NCBI RefSeq assembly: GCF_033723955.1
Contig: NZ_CP137555.1
Span: forward strand, 3,960,001-4,024,000
Origin: Microbulbifer pacificus
GTDB taxonomy: Bacteria; Pseudomonadota; Gammaproteobacteria; Pseudomonadales; Cellvibrionaceae
DNA: 64,000 nt
Reading direction: 5' to 3'
Each line of letters begins with the position of its first letter. Position 1 is the stretch's first letter. This document shows positions 54,802 to 63,414 of the stretch, piece by piece. A program made the position numbers and the translations under genes. A model generated the notes under the pieces. It made no database searches. It was given only the letters and a program-made list of their open reading frames with translations, and had not been told where the DNA came from.

Positions 54802-55743
54802 TCAGGTTGTCGCGATCAGATGCACCCTGAGAGCGGCGAGAAACGGTGTTTGCTCGATTTTCAGGTCTTTTCTGGTGCGGCGGCGTGACGCGGGCGGATT
54901 GTGGTCCACGCGGGTGAATTCCGGAAAATCCCGATTGTCGCCGCCGTTTACCAGCACCGGCATCGCCGAATAACCCACCTGTCGATATATTTCTTCTTTT
55001 TCCGTGCGGAAAATTTCCGCCACCTGCAAGTTCGGACGGCTCTGGATCTGCACCTGGCGCAGGTCATCGTGACGGTTTTTGTGGAGCCCAGCCAGTAATT
55101 GCCGCTGAAATTGAATTCCCGCGTCCTGGCCCTGCGGGTCTAGCTGCACCAGTTTTTTCTCACACCAGTCGACGCTGACTTTTTTGATGGACTTGCGCGC
55201 CTTGATCCAGCTGAGCGCAAGCGCATCGGGCTTTTCCATACACAGCAGAATCTGGCGGTAGCAGTGGCGCAGATGCGCGCGCGGATAGCCGGCATCGGCG
55301 AGCATATCGCGCAGCACCCTGTCGCGCTCCAGGGGAGGGCGGGGCGCAAGCGCTTCCTTGATCTCTGCTGTGAGTTGCTGAAATTCCCCTTTCGCAGAAT
55401 TCAGGGTTTGTGCGAGCGCAATGACGTTGGCGGGAACCGCCAGTAGCCCGGGAATCTGCAGGGTGTTGCGTGCATCGCCAAGTGCCATCTCATCGCTGTA
55501 ATTGAGTTGCGCGAACAGCCGGCTTGCGAGTGTGAAGGGGTGGGCGAAAGGTTGCTCGAGGTTGTCGGCCAGCTGGTTTGCGGCGTCCACCGCGAAGTCT
55601 GGTTGCAGCAAATAGTGCGACCATGGGCGCGCAGACGCATCCAGTTTCTGCAGGGGCCCCGCCAGCTCAGTCGCTCGGGCGTGCATCGTGTCCAGGCATT
55701 GTTGTAGCCGCGCGGCGAGTGGTTTCAGTGAACTTTGGGCCAT
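54802..55743 (-). CDS. tus: Tus-family replication terminus site-binding protein
   Basis: Tus binds Ter sites and stops replication forks in one direction. The 313-residue product (E. coli Tus 309) aligns by eye with Tus at LQIPGLLAVPANVIALAQTLN (Tus LPGVLCYQVDN..), HLRHCYRQILLCMEKPDALALSWIKARKSIKKV (Tus [30 protein letters not shown]) and the C-terminus MPVLVNGGDNRDFPEFTRVDHNPP...FLAALRVHLIAT (Tus [27 protein letters not shown]...RLIIPRLHLYVAD). Identity is low, and the region of E. coli F140/H144, which holds the flipped Ter cytosine, is not clearly conserved. A Ter-like sequence lies upstream of the gene, as TerB does in E. coli. The family call is fairly sure; fork arrest is not shown. 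Confidence 0.75.
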   Translation of the reverse strand: MAQSSLKPLAARLQQCLDTMHARATELAGPLQKLDASARPWSHYLLQPDFAVDAANQLADNLEQPFAHPFTLASRLFAQLNYSDEMALGDARNTLQIPGLLAVPANVIALAQTLNSAKGEFQQLTAEIKEALAPRPPLERDRVLRDMLADAGYPRAHLRHCYRQILLCMEKPDALALSWIKARKSIKKVSVDWCEKKLVQLDPQGQDAGIQFQRQLLAGLHKNRHDDLRQVQIQSRPNLQVAEIFRTEKEEIYRQVGYSAMPVLVNGGDNRDFPEFTRVDHNPPASRRRTRKDLKIEQTPFLAALRVHLIATT

Positions 55744-55834
55744 GGGTCCGCACTAACTCTCGATTGAGTTGGGTTTAGGGTGTTGCTGCGTCTGAATGTT
55801 TCCAGGATATTAATCCACTTATTAAGCCGTTATC

Positions 55835-55850
55835 AAATTGTTGTTAATGT
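55835..55850 (+). promoter_or_regulatory. Ter-like sequence upstream of tus
   Basis: AAATTGTTGTTAATGT shares the TGTTGT core and 9 of 15 specified positions with the E. coli Ter consensus AGNATGTTGTAACTAA, but it lacks the conserved cytosine. It is 92-107 bp upstream of the tus start, where the E. coli autoregulatory TerB sits. Weak on its own. Confidence 0.3.
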
Positions 55851-55993
55851 TCTCAGGCACTGTTCCGGCCCCGCCACTAAGTTTCGGGCCCTGCTCGTCA
55901 ACAAAAGTCGGGGAGCGGCGTTATAATCCGCAGCCTTTACACCGTTCGGCGTGTCTTTGCCGACGCCAGCAGCAGATGTTTTCGGTCCAGAAT

Positions 55994-56614
55994 ATGAATC
56001 ACCAAGTTCCTGATCTCTCCGCCATCCATGAATTTCTTCTGTGCGAGACACCGGATGCCTGGGTGGAGGCCGCGCTGGCAGAGCCGGAGATGATGCTGAT
56101 AGACCATGCAAACTGCGAGAAAAAGGCCGCGGGTACCGCGCTGAATCTGATGTTCCGCTATCTCGACAATTTCGACCTGCTGAACAAGATGTCGCGCCTG
56201 GCGCGAGAGGAGTTGCGGCATTTCGAGCAGGTCATCGCGATCATGAAAAAGCGCGGGATCAAGTATCCCCATGTCACTGCATCCCGCTACGCAGCGGGCC
56301 TGCGGGAGCAGGTGCGCGGGGCAGAGCCGGGCAGGTTGGTGGATACGCTGATCTGCGGTGCGATTATCGAGGCGCGCTCCTGCGAGCGCTTTGCGAAAAT
56401 TGCCCCGCGCCTCGACGATGAACTCCAGAAGTTTTATCTATCACTGCTCAAGTCGGAAGCGCGTCATTTTCGCGATTATTTGACCCTTGCCCAGAAGGTC
56501 ACCGACGAGGATATCGAGGCCCGGGTACAGGAGCTGCTCGAGATAGAGAAAAACCTGATCGAATCTGCGGACCAGGATTTCCGTTTCCACAGTGGTGTCC
56601 CCAGTCTCGCTTGA
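55994..56614 (+). CDS. miaE: tRNA-(ms2io6A37) hydroxylase
   Basis: MiaE is a di-iron monooxygenase that hydroxylates the isopentenyl group of ms2i6A at tRNA position 37. The ATG at 55994 gives 206 residues; the open frame extends further upstream but the MiaE similarity starts here. Carboxylate and His ligands are visible in DHANCEKKAAG, EELRHFEQV, IEARSCERF and SEARHFRDY. It is divergent from tus and convergent with the LysR gene. Confidence 0.92.
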   Translation: MNHQVPDLSAIHEFLLCETPDAWVEAALAEPEMMLIDHANCEKKAAGTALNLMFRYLDNFDLLNKMSRLAREELRHFEQVIAIMKKRGIKYPHVTASRYAAGLREQVRGAEPGRLVDTLICGAIIEARSCERFAKIAPRLDDELQKFYLSLLKSEARHFRDYLTLAQKVTDEDIEARVQELLEIEKNLIESADQDFRFHSGVPSLA

Positions 56615-56623
56615 GGCTGGTGC

Positions 56624-57565
56624 TCAGCTGTCGACAGTCACCACGTCGCCCAGTCTGTCCTGAACGATCTCCCGTAAATCCGCGGCCAGGCCGCGGTAAA
56701 ACCTTCGCGCTGGCGCGCTGGCCCGCCACACCAGGCCGTGCTGGCGACGAATCGGTTTCGACTTGATTTCGCTTACATGCAACGCTTCCGGGTTGTGCAT
56801 TTCCGAGTGCACATACAGTCCCGGTAGAAATGCCACGCCCAATCCCATAACCACCATCTGGCGCAGTGTGTCCAGGCTGGTGCCCTCGTAATCCCGCTGT
56901 AAATGTGCCCCCAGGCCCTGACAAATCTCCTGTACCTGATGGTGGAAGTGATGGTGTTCTTCGAGCGTGAGTACCTTCTCGCCCCGTAGTTGTGAGGGCA
57001 TTACCTGTGATTTGCCTGCAAGGCGGTGGTCTGCCGGCACGACGAATTTAAGCGGTTCGGTAAACAGGGGCTCCACGGCAATGTCGTCGCGGTTCACTGG
57101 CAGTGGCACGATCGCGATGTCAAAGGCGCCGTCGGTCAGCCCCTGGAGGAGCTGTCTGGGTGGCCCTTCGCGCACATAGAGTTTCAGTTTGTGGTAGCGG
57201 GAGTGCAGGGCGGGAAGCACGTTTGGGAGCAGATAGGGGCCCAGGGTTGGGGGGACGCCGAGCTTGTAGGTGCTCTGGTGCCCCTGAGCGATCAACTCCG
57301 CGTAATTGGTGAATTCCCGCATGCCCAGGATCAATTGGCGCGCCTGTTCCAGAAGCTCGCGACCCTCCGGCGTCAGCAGGGTGCCGGCGCGAGAGCGCTC
57401 GAACAGGGGGATGCCGAGTGTGGCTTCCAGAGCCTGAATCTGGGTGGTGAGCGCGGGCTGGCTGACCCGTAATTCTTCGGCCGCACGGCGAAAATTCGAA
57501 TGGGACGCGATGGTCACAAAATATTCCAGCTGTTTGAAGCTCGGAGGGTTCGCGTTGGTGGGCAT
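56624..57565 (-). CDS. OxyR-like LysR regulator lacking the peroxidatic cysteine
   Basis: A LysR-type regulator whose effector domain is very like OxyR (LGVPPTLGPYLLPNVLPALHSRYHKLKLYVRE; GTSLDTLRQMVVMGLGVAFLPGL; SKPIRRQHGLVWR). The ATG at 57565 gives 313 residues with an N-terminal helix-turn-helix (about 8-66). In E. coli OxyR the block GEKLLMLEDGHC ends at Cys199; here it is GEKVLTLEEHHH, so that position is His206, followed by HHQ. The partner cysteine (Cys208) is kept as Cys215. It therefore cannot form the OxyR disulfide and may sense something else. It is divergent from the carbonic anhydrase gene. Confidence 0.88.
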   Translation of the reverse strand: MPTNANPPSFKQLEYFVTIASHSNFRRAAEELRVSQPALTTQIQALEATLGIPLFERSRAGTLLTPEGRELLEQARQLILGMREFTNYAELIAQGHQSTYKLGVPPTLGPYLLPNVLPALHSRYHKLKLYVREGPPRQLLQGLTDGAFDIAIVPLPVNRDDIAVEPLFTEPLKFVVPADHRLAGKSQVMPSQLRGEKVLTLEEHHHFHHQVQEICQGLGAHLQRDYEGTSLDTLRQMVVMGLGVAFLPGLYVHSEMHNPEALHVSEIKSKPIRRQHGLVWRASAPARRFYRGLAADLREIVQDRLGDVVTVDS

Positions 57566-57691
57566 AGGGTGTTCCGGTGGCTGTTGATAACTAGGGGTTA
57601 TCAGCAAATGGTATTTCAACTTATTGAACTATCACAAAATAATGGATTCGAACCTGATTGCCCAGTCTTGTAATTCAGCTAAGGAGTTCTC

Positions 57692-58366
57692 ATGGAGCAC
57701 GTAATTTCCGGTGTAGCGAAATTTCAGAAAGAAGTTTTTCCGTCTAAGCAAGAGCGTTTTTCTGAGCTGGCAGGCGGCCAGAGCCCTGAAGTGCTGTTTA
57801 TCACTTGTGCGGACTCCCGTATCGACCCGAACCTGGTAACCCAGACCGAACCGGGTGAATTGTTCATCTGCCGGAACGCCGGCAATGTGGTGCCTCCCCA
57901 CAGTAGTCAGACCGGTGGTATGACCGCTTCCATCGAATTCGCCGTGGCAGCACTGGGTGTTTCCCATATCGTGGTGTGCGGACATACCGATTGCGGTGCC
58001 ATGAAGGGCGCGATTGCACCGGAAAAGCTCGATGGCCTGCCGCATGTCAAGGAGTGGCTCGGCCACTGCCGTTCCGCGACCGAAGTCGTGCGTGGACGAC
58101 ATGGTTCCCTGTGCACCGATCACCTGGATGAAGTGACCTTTGAAAACGTTATCCAGCAGATGCAGCACCTGCGCACCCATCCCTCTGTGGCGAGCGGTAT
58201 TGCCAATGGCGGCATCACCCTGCACGGCTGGGTTTACAACATTGGCAGCGGTGAAGTGCTGTGTTTTGACGAAGAATCCCGTGAGTTCAAGCCGATGGAG
58301 GAGCGCTACCGCGCCTTGATGGGTGAGCTGCCGGAAGTGGTTACTGGCGGTGCGTGTAGCGCCTGA
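57692..58366 (+). CDS. can: Beta-class carbonic anhydrase
   Basis: This zinc enzyme interconverts carbon dioxide and bicarbonate. The 224-residue product has the zinc ligands and catalytic pair Cys39, Asp41, Arg43 (TCADSRID) and His98, Cys101 (CGHTDCGAMKG). No signal peptide is present, so it is cytosolic. It is followed 74 bp downstream by a SulP transporter gene in the same direction; such pairs usually work together in bicarbonate supply. The divergent LysR gene probably controls both. Confidence 0.96.
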   Translation: MEHVISGVAKFQKEVFPSKQERFSELAGGQSPEVLFITCADSRIDPNLVTQTEPGELFICRNAGNVVPPHSSQTGGMTASIEFAVAALGVSHIVVCGHTDCGAMKGAIAPEKLDGLPHVKEWLGHCRSATEVVRGRHGSLCTDHLDEVTFENVIQQMQHLRTHPSVASGIANGGITLHGWVYNIGSGEVLCFDEESREFKPMEERYRALMGELPEVVTGGACSA

Positions 58367-58440
58367 TCGACTTGAAGCCCAGTCCCGCGCGCGGTGGGGC
58401 TGGCATGGATGCCGAGTAGTTCAATAGAGGTTGAGCGGTT

Positions 58441-60081
58441 ATGAAGTTCGATTTATCCAACGTGCGCGGCGACATCACCGGCGGTATCACCGCCGGCGTT
58501 GTCGCGCTTCCTCTGGCGCTTGCGCTGGGTGTGGCCTCGGGACTCGGTCCCATGGCCGGTATTTATGGCGCTATTGCCGTGGGCTTTTTCGCTGCGCTGT
58601 TTGGCGGCACGGGCCCGCAGATTTCCGGGCCGACCGGGCCGATGGTGGTGGTGCTGGCAGGTCTGTTTGCCAGCCTTTCCGGCGATGCTTCACTGATTTT
58701 TACCGCCGTGATATTGGCCGGTGTGCTGCAGGTAGTCTTCGGTGTACTCGGCGTTGGCCACTATATTCGGCTGGTGCCTTATCCGGTGATTTCCGGTTTT
58801 ATGACCGGAATCGGCGTCATCATTATCATCCTACAGTTGAATCCGCTGTTGGGGCATGCATCTCCCAGTGGCACCCTCGGTGCGCTCGGCAATGTGCCGG
58901 AAGCGCTTTCTGACATTCATCCCGCGAATCTGTTGCTTGGCCTCGCCACGCTGGCGATGGTTTACCTGTGGCCGGCGAAGTGGGGACGCTACGTTCCGGC
59001 ACCGCTGGCGGCGCTGGTGGCCGGTACCTTGGTTGCATTCTTTACGTTGAACGTACCTATTCTCGGCAGTATTCCCACCGGGTTGCCGGAGTTGCATATG
59101 CTGGTGTTCGGGGGCGAGCAGATGATGCTGGTGGTGGAGGCCGCGATCATCCTGGCGGTACTCGGCTCTCTGGATAGCTTGCTGACCTCGCTGGTTGCCG
59201 ACAACATGACGCGCACCCGTCATCACAGCAATAAAGAACTGATCGGGCAGGGCATTGGCAACGCCGCGGCAGGCTTTATCGGCGGTATCGCCGGCGCGGG
59301 TGCCACCATGCGTACTGTGGTGAATATCCGCTCCGGTGGTCAGACCCGTATTTCCGGTATGGTGCACTCACTGGTGTTGCTGGCGGTGGCGCTGGGGCTC
59401 GGTCCATTGGCGGAGAATATCCCCCAGGCGGTATTGGCGGGTATTCTGGTCAAGGTTGGTCTCGACATCATTGACTGGAAATACCTCAAGCGCGCACACC
59501 AGGGGCCCCGCTGGGATCTGCTGCTGATGGTGTTGGTGCTTGGGATGACCGTGTTTGTCGACCTTATCACTGCGGTAGGTGTCGGTGTGGTGTTGGCGGC
59601 GCTGGCTTATGTGAAGCAGGTTGCCCGCCTGCAGATCGAGCACCTGCGCAACCTGCCGGAGCACCTCGACAGTGAGGAAGATAAAGCCATTCTGCAGCGC
59701 AATCGCGAGCGTATCGCACTGTTCGAGTTCAGTGGCCCGTTGAGTTTCGGTGCGGCAGCGGACCTCGGTCACCATGTGCGCGAGCAGAGTAGCGATCAGT
59801 CGCGGGTACTGATTCTGGACTTCTCTTCCGTACCTTTCCTTGATCTGTCTGCGGCGCTGGCGGTGGAAACCATCGCATCCGACGCCAAAGACAGCGGCAA
59901 GCGCCTGTATCTGGCGGGAATGAATGGCGAGGTACACAAGGTGTTGAAGGGGCTGAATGGTCGTATCCCGGCTCAGGGCACTTTTGATACGCTGAGTGAA
60001 GCCTTGCAGGCTGCCGAGAAGGTTCTGCAGTCGGCGGATCTTGGTGAAGGTGGTCACAAAGCGTTACCCGCGGCTGGCTGA
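58441..60081 (+). CDS. SulP-family transporter, probable bicarbonate carrier
   Basis: A 546-residue SulP protein with the family signature GGITAGVVALPLALALGVASGLGPMAGIYGAI, about ten to twelve membrane segments and a C-terminal STAS domain (about 430-530). It is only distantly related to the two SulP proteins of the sulfur divergon. Coupling to the carbonic anhydrase gene suggests sodium-dependent bicarbonate uptake as in BicA-like proteins; this is inference. It has an extended C-terminal tail after the STAS domain. Confidence 0.88.
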   Translation: MKFDLSNVRGDITGGITAGVVALPLALALGVASGLGPMAGIYGAIAVGFFAALFGGTGPQISGPTGPMVVVLAGLFASLSGDASLIFTAVILAGVLQVVFGVLGVGHYIRLVPYPVISGFMTGIGVIIIILQLNPLLGHASPSGTLGALGNVPEALSDIHPANLLLGLATLAMVYLWPAKWGRYVPAPLAALVAGTLVAFFTLNVPILGSIPTGLPELHMLVFGGEQMMLVVEAAIILAVLGSLDSLLTSLVADNMTRTRHHSNKELIGQGIGNAAAGFIGGIAGAGATMRTVVNIRSGGQTRISGMVHSLVLLAVALGLGPLAENIPQAVLAGILVKVGLDIIDWKYLKRAHQGPRWDLLLMVLVLGMTVFVDLITAVGVGVVLAALAYVKQVARLQIEHLRNLPEHLDSEEDKAILQRNRERIALFEFSGPLSFGAAADLGHHVREQSSDQSRVLILDFSSVPFLDLSAALAVETIASDAKDSGKRLYLAGMNGEVHKVLKGLNGRIPAQGTFDTLSEALQAAEKVLQSADLGEGGHKALPAAG

Positions 60082-60204
60082 TCCAGTCCGTGTAAAAGCC
60101 GGGTCGGCTGTGCTGGCCCCAATCGAAGAGCGCCTGCCGAGCCCGCTAATTAAGTGGGACGATGTAGGCGCTTTGCTATATCCGGGCGCTGGTACGGTGC
60201 GGTC

Positions 60205-60939
60205 TCAGGGTTGCGCTTGCAGTGGCCAGTGAATCAGTTCCATTCCGCTCTCATCCGCCCTGATGCACCAGCCTTGGGTGCCCCAGTCGCCGAGCACAAT
60301 GCGCTCCGCAGTTTCACCCTCTACGGTTAACGCGTGGCGCGCGGGTCGGTGGGTGTGGCCGTGGATCAGCGTGCGAACACCGTGTTCCGCCATGGCGTTG
60401 GTCACTTCATCCGGAGTGACATCCATGATGTCTTCGGCCTTGCGGCTGTTCATGGACTTCGACACGGCGCGGATTTGTGTGGCGATCTGGCGTCGCTCTT
60501 CCAGCGGTTTGGCAAGCAGTGCCTGTTGCCACATGGGGTTGCGGGCCTGCTGGCGAAACGCCATGTACTCCTGGTCGAGGGTGCACAGGCTGTCACCGTG
60601 CATCAGCAGTACCGGTTGGCCGGCGAGTTCGATCACGCTGGGGTCCGGCAGCAGCTCTGCGCCGCAGCGGTCAGCGTATTCCTTGCCGAGCAGGAAATCC
60701 CGGTTGCCGTGCATGAAATAAACGCGAGGGCCGCGATCGCTATAGGCCTTGAGTTGGTGTGCGACCTCCCGGGGCAGAGGGGCGTCATCGTCGTCCCCGA
60801 TCCATACTTCGAAAAAGTCGCCGAGTATGTACAGGGCGTCGGCATTCGCGGCCGGGCCCTGCAGAAAATCAAAAAAGCCCCGGGTGATATCCGGGCGGGA
60901 TTCGTCCAGGTGCAGGTCTGAAATAATAAAGCTGGCCAC
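60205..60939 (-). CDS. lpxH: UDP-2,3-diacylglucosamine diphosphatase
   Basis: LpxH hydrolyses UDP-2,3-diacylglucosamine to lipid X in lipid A synthesis at the inner membrane. The 244-residue product has calcineurin-like metal motifs: SDLHLDE, GDFFEVWIGDD, HGNRDFLLG and HGHTHRPARH. It lies 29 bp downstream of ppiB in the same direction, the typical order. Confidence 0.96.
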   Translation of the reverse strand: MASFIISDLHLDESRPDITRGFFDFLQGPAANADALYILGDFFEVWIGDDDDAPLPREVAHQLKAYSDRGPRVYFMHGNRDFLLGKEYADRCGAELLPDPSVIELAGQPVLLMHGDSLCTLDQEYMAFRQQARNPMWQQALLAKPLEERRQIATQIRAVSKSMNSRKAEDIMDVTPDEVTNAMAEHGVRTLIHGHTHRPARHALTVEGETAERIVLGDWGTQGWCIRADESGMELIHWPLQAQP

Positions 60940-60968
60940 TGGAGAGTTCCGCCCTGAGGTCTCGACGA

Positions 60969-61478
60969 TTACTTGTCAGCGTAAGCGTCGGAGATGGTTA
61001 CGCCGGTGATCTCGATGCTCTCGGTGGGTACGTCTTGGTGGAAGCCGCTGCTGCCAGTGGGTACTTCCTTGATCTTGTTCACCACATCCATGCCGTCGAC
61101 CACTTTGCCGAACACACAGTAGCCCCAGCCTTGGGAGTCCTTGGAGCGGAAGTTCAGGAAGTCATTGTCTTTCACGTTGATGAAGAACTGGGCGGTGGCA
61201 GAGTGCGGATCCATGGTGCGCGCCATGGCCAGGGTGCCGGTGTCGTTCTTCAGGCCGTTATCCGCTTCGTTTTCGATGGATTCACGGGTGGGCTTCTGGT
61301 CCATGTTCGGGGTCATGCCGCCGCCCTGGATCATGAAGTTGTTGATTACCCGGTGGAAGATGGTGCCGGTGTAGAAGTCGTCGCGGCAGTACTGCAGGAA
61401 ATTCGCGGCGGTCTTCGGAGCCTTGTCAAAGTCCAGTTCGATGGCGATGTCGCCGTGAGTAGTGTGCAGAGTGATCAT
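60969..61478 (-). CDS. ppiB: Cytosolic cyclophilin, peptidyl-prolyl isomerase B
   Basis: A 169-residue cyclophilin with no signal peptide. Key residues are seen in [36 protein letters not shown] and [14 protein letters not shown]. It accelerates proline isomerisation in protein folding. It is the promoter-proximal gene of the ppiB-lpxH pair and divergent from glnS. Confidence 0.97.
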   Translation of the reverse strand: MITLHTTHGDIAIELDFDKAPKTAANFLQYCRDDFYTGTIFHRVINNFMIQGGGMTPNMDQKPTRESIENEADNGLKNDTGTLAMARTMDPHSATAQFFINVKDNDFLNFRSKDSQGWGYCVFGKVVDGMDVVNKIKEVPTGSSGFHQDVPTESIEITGVTISDAYADK

Positions 61479-61654
61479 AAAATGTCCTGTCCGGGGTCGG
61501 TTTGGGGCGGCATGATACTCTTATCGCGCCGCTGATCCCAGCCCCGCAGCCGCCGTGCAGGTGAGGTCACTGCGGCCAATCAAAACCCATGCGGCGGCGG
61601 CCATCTGCGTTATAATCCGCCGCTTAGTTCGTGCAGCTGTATATAGAGAAAGCT

Positions 61655-63328
61655 ATGACATCCGAGAGCAAGCCCGCTCACTTCTTACAGAACATCATTC
61701 GCGAAGATCTGGCCCAGGGCCGGGTCAGCCAGTTGACTACCCGTTTTCCGCCCGAGCCCAATGGCTATCTGCACATTGGTCACGCCAAGTCCATCTGCCT
61801 GAATTTTGGCCTGGCGAAGGAGTTCGGCGGTCAGTGCAACCTGCGCTTCGACGACACCAACCCGGCCAAGGAAGATGTTGAGTACGTCGAATCCATCAAG
61901 CGTGACGTGGAATGGCTCGGCTTTGAGTGGGCCGGTGAGGCGAAATACACCTCGGACTATTTTGACCAGCTGCACCAGTGGGCCATCCACCTGATCAAGG
62001 AAGGCAAAGCCTACGTTTGTGACCTGTCGGGGGAAGAAGCCCGTGAATACCGCGGCACCCTGAAAGCGCCGGGTAAGAACAGTCCCTATCGTGACCGCTC
62101 GGTGGAAGAGAACCTGGATCTGTTTGCACGCATGACCGCGGGCGAATTCGACGAGGGCAGCTGCAGCCTGCGCGCAAAAATTGATATGGCCGCGGCAAAC
62201 ATCAACCTGCGCGACCCGATCATCTACCGCATCAAGAAAATGGCGCACCACCAGACCGGTGACAAATGGTGTGTCTACCCGAGCTACGACTTCGCCCACG
62301 GCCAGTCCGACGCCATCGAGGGTATTAGCCACTCCATCTGTACCCTGGAGTTTGAAGACCACAAGCCGCTGTACGACTGGTTCATTGAAAATCTGCCGGT
62401 TCCTGCGCGTCCGCGCCAGTACGAATTTGCCCGTCTGCACTTGAACTACACTGTGGTTTCCAAGCGCAAGCTCAAGCAACTGGTGGATGAAGGTTTCGTG
62501 GATGGCTGGGACGATCCGCGCATGCCGACCATCTCCGGCCTGCGTCGTCGCGGTGTGACGCCGGCATCGATTCGCCAGTTCTGCGAAATGATCGGGGTTA
62601 CCCGTGCGGACTCCACCGTAGATGTGGGCATGCTCGAATACGCCATTCGCGACGATCTGGACAAGAATGCCCCCCGCGCCATGTGTGTGATGGAGCCGTT
62701 GAAGGTCACCCTCACCAACTATCCGGAAGGGCAGCAGGAAATGCTGAGTGCACCCGGCCACCCGGTGCGCGACGACCTGCCGGCGCGGGAGCTGCCGTTT
62801 ACCAAAACGGTGTACATCGAGCAGGAAGACTTCCGCGAGGAAGCCAACAAGAAATACAAGCGTCTGGTACTCGGCAAAAAGGTGCGCCTGCGTAATGCCT
62901 ATGTGATTCAGGCAGACGAGGTCATCAAGAACGAGGCCGGCGAAATCGTTGAACTGCTGTGTTCCGTGGACCTGGATACCCTGGGTAAGGACCCGGCGGA
63001 CGGCGTCAAACCCAAGGGCGTGATTCACTGGGTTTCCGCCGACAATAACGTGGATTGTGAAGTGCGCCTGTATGACCGTCTTTTCAATGACGAGTCACCG
63101 GATGTGGGCGACAAGAACTTCCTCGAATCGGTCAACCCGGACAATCTGAAAATCCTGAGTGGCTGCAAGGCCGAGGTCGGCCTCGCACAGGCGCAGGTGG
63201 GGCAGGGTTATCAGTTCGAGCGCAATGGTTACTTCTGTCGCGACAGCAAATACGGCAGTGCCGAGAAACCGGTTTTCAACCGCACCATCGGGCTGCGTGA
63301 TTCTTTTGCCAAAGAACAGGACAACTGA
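61655..63328 (+). CDS. glnS: Glutaminyl-tRNA synthetase
   Basis: Class I synthetase charging tRNA-Gln. The ATG at 61655 ([19 protein letters not shown]) gives 557 residues, like E. coli GlnS (554). HIGH motif [15 protein letters not shown] and KMSKS-equivalent [10 protein letters not shown] are present, with the GlnS-specific C-terminal beta barrels. Direct use of GlnS implies that the cell does not depend on the amidotransferase route for Gln-tRNA. Confidence 0.97.
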   Translation: MTSESKPAHFLQNIIREDLAQGRVSQLTTRFPPEPNGYLHIGHAKSICLNFGLAKEFGGQCNLRFDDTNPAKEDVEYVESIKRDVEWLGFEWAGEAKYTSDYFDQLHQWAIHLIKEGKAYVCDLSGEEAREYRGTLKAPGKNSPYRDRSVEENLDLFARMTAGEFDEGSCSLRAKIDMAAANINLRDPIIYRIKKMAHHQTGDKWCVYPSYDFAHGQSDAIEGISHSICTLEFEDHKPLYDWFIENLPVPARPRQYEFARLHLNYTVVSKRKLKQLVDEGFVDGWDDPRMPTISGLRRRGVTPASIRQFCEMIGVTRADSTVDVGMLEYAIRDDLDKNAPRAMCVMEPLKVTLTNYPEGQQEMLSAPGHPVRDDLPARELPFTKTVYIEQEDFREEANKKYKRLVLGKKVRLRNAYVIQADEVIKNEAGEIVELLCSVDLDTLGKDPADGVKPKGVIHWVSADNNVDCEVRLYDRLFNDESPDVGDKNFLESVNPDNLKILSGCKAEVGLAQAQVGQGYQFERNGYFCRDSKYGSAEKPVFNRTIGLRDSFAKEQDN

Positions 63329-63350
63329 GTCAGGCGCACTGGCCAATCCC

Positions 63351-63382
63351 GTGGGGTGAACGAATTTGTTTGTTCACCCCAC
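63351..63382. repeat. Hairpin between glnS and cysS
   Basis: Perfect 11-bp arms GTGGGGTGAAC/GTTCACCCCAC (63351-63361 with 63372-63382) with a 10-nt loop. No T run follows, so it is not a normal terminator. It lies in the 86-bp gap just before cysS. Confidence 0.6.
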
Positions 63383-63414
63383 ATGACCTCAGAGAATAAA
63401 GTTAGCGGGAAGAG

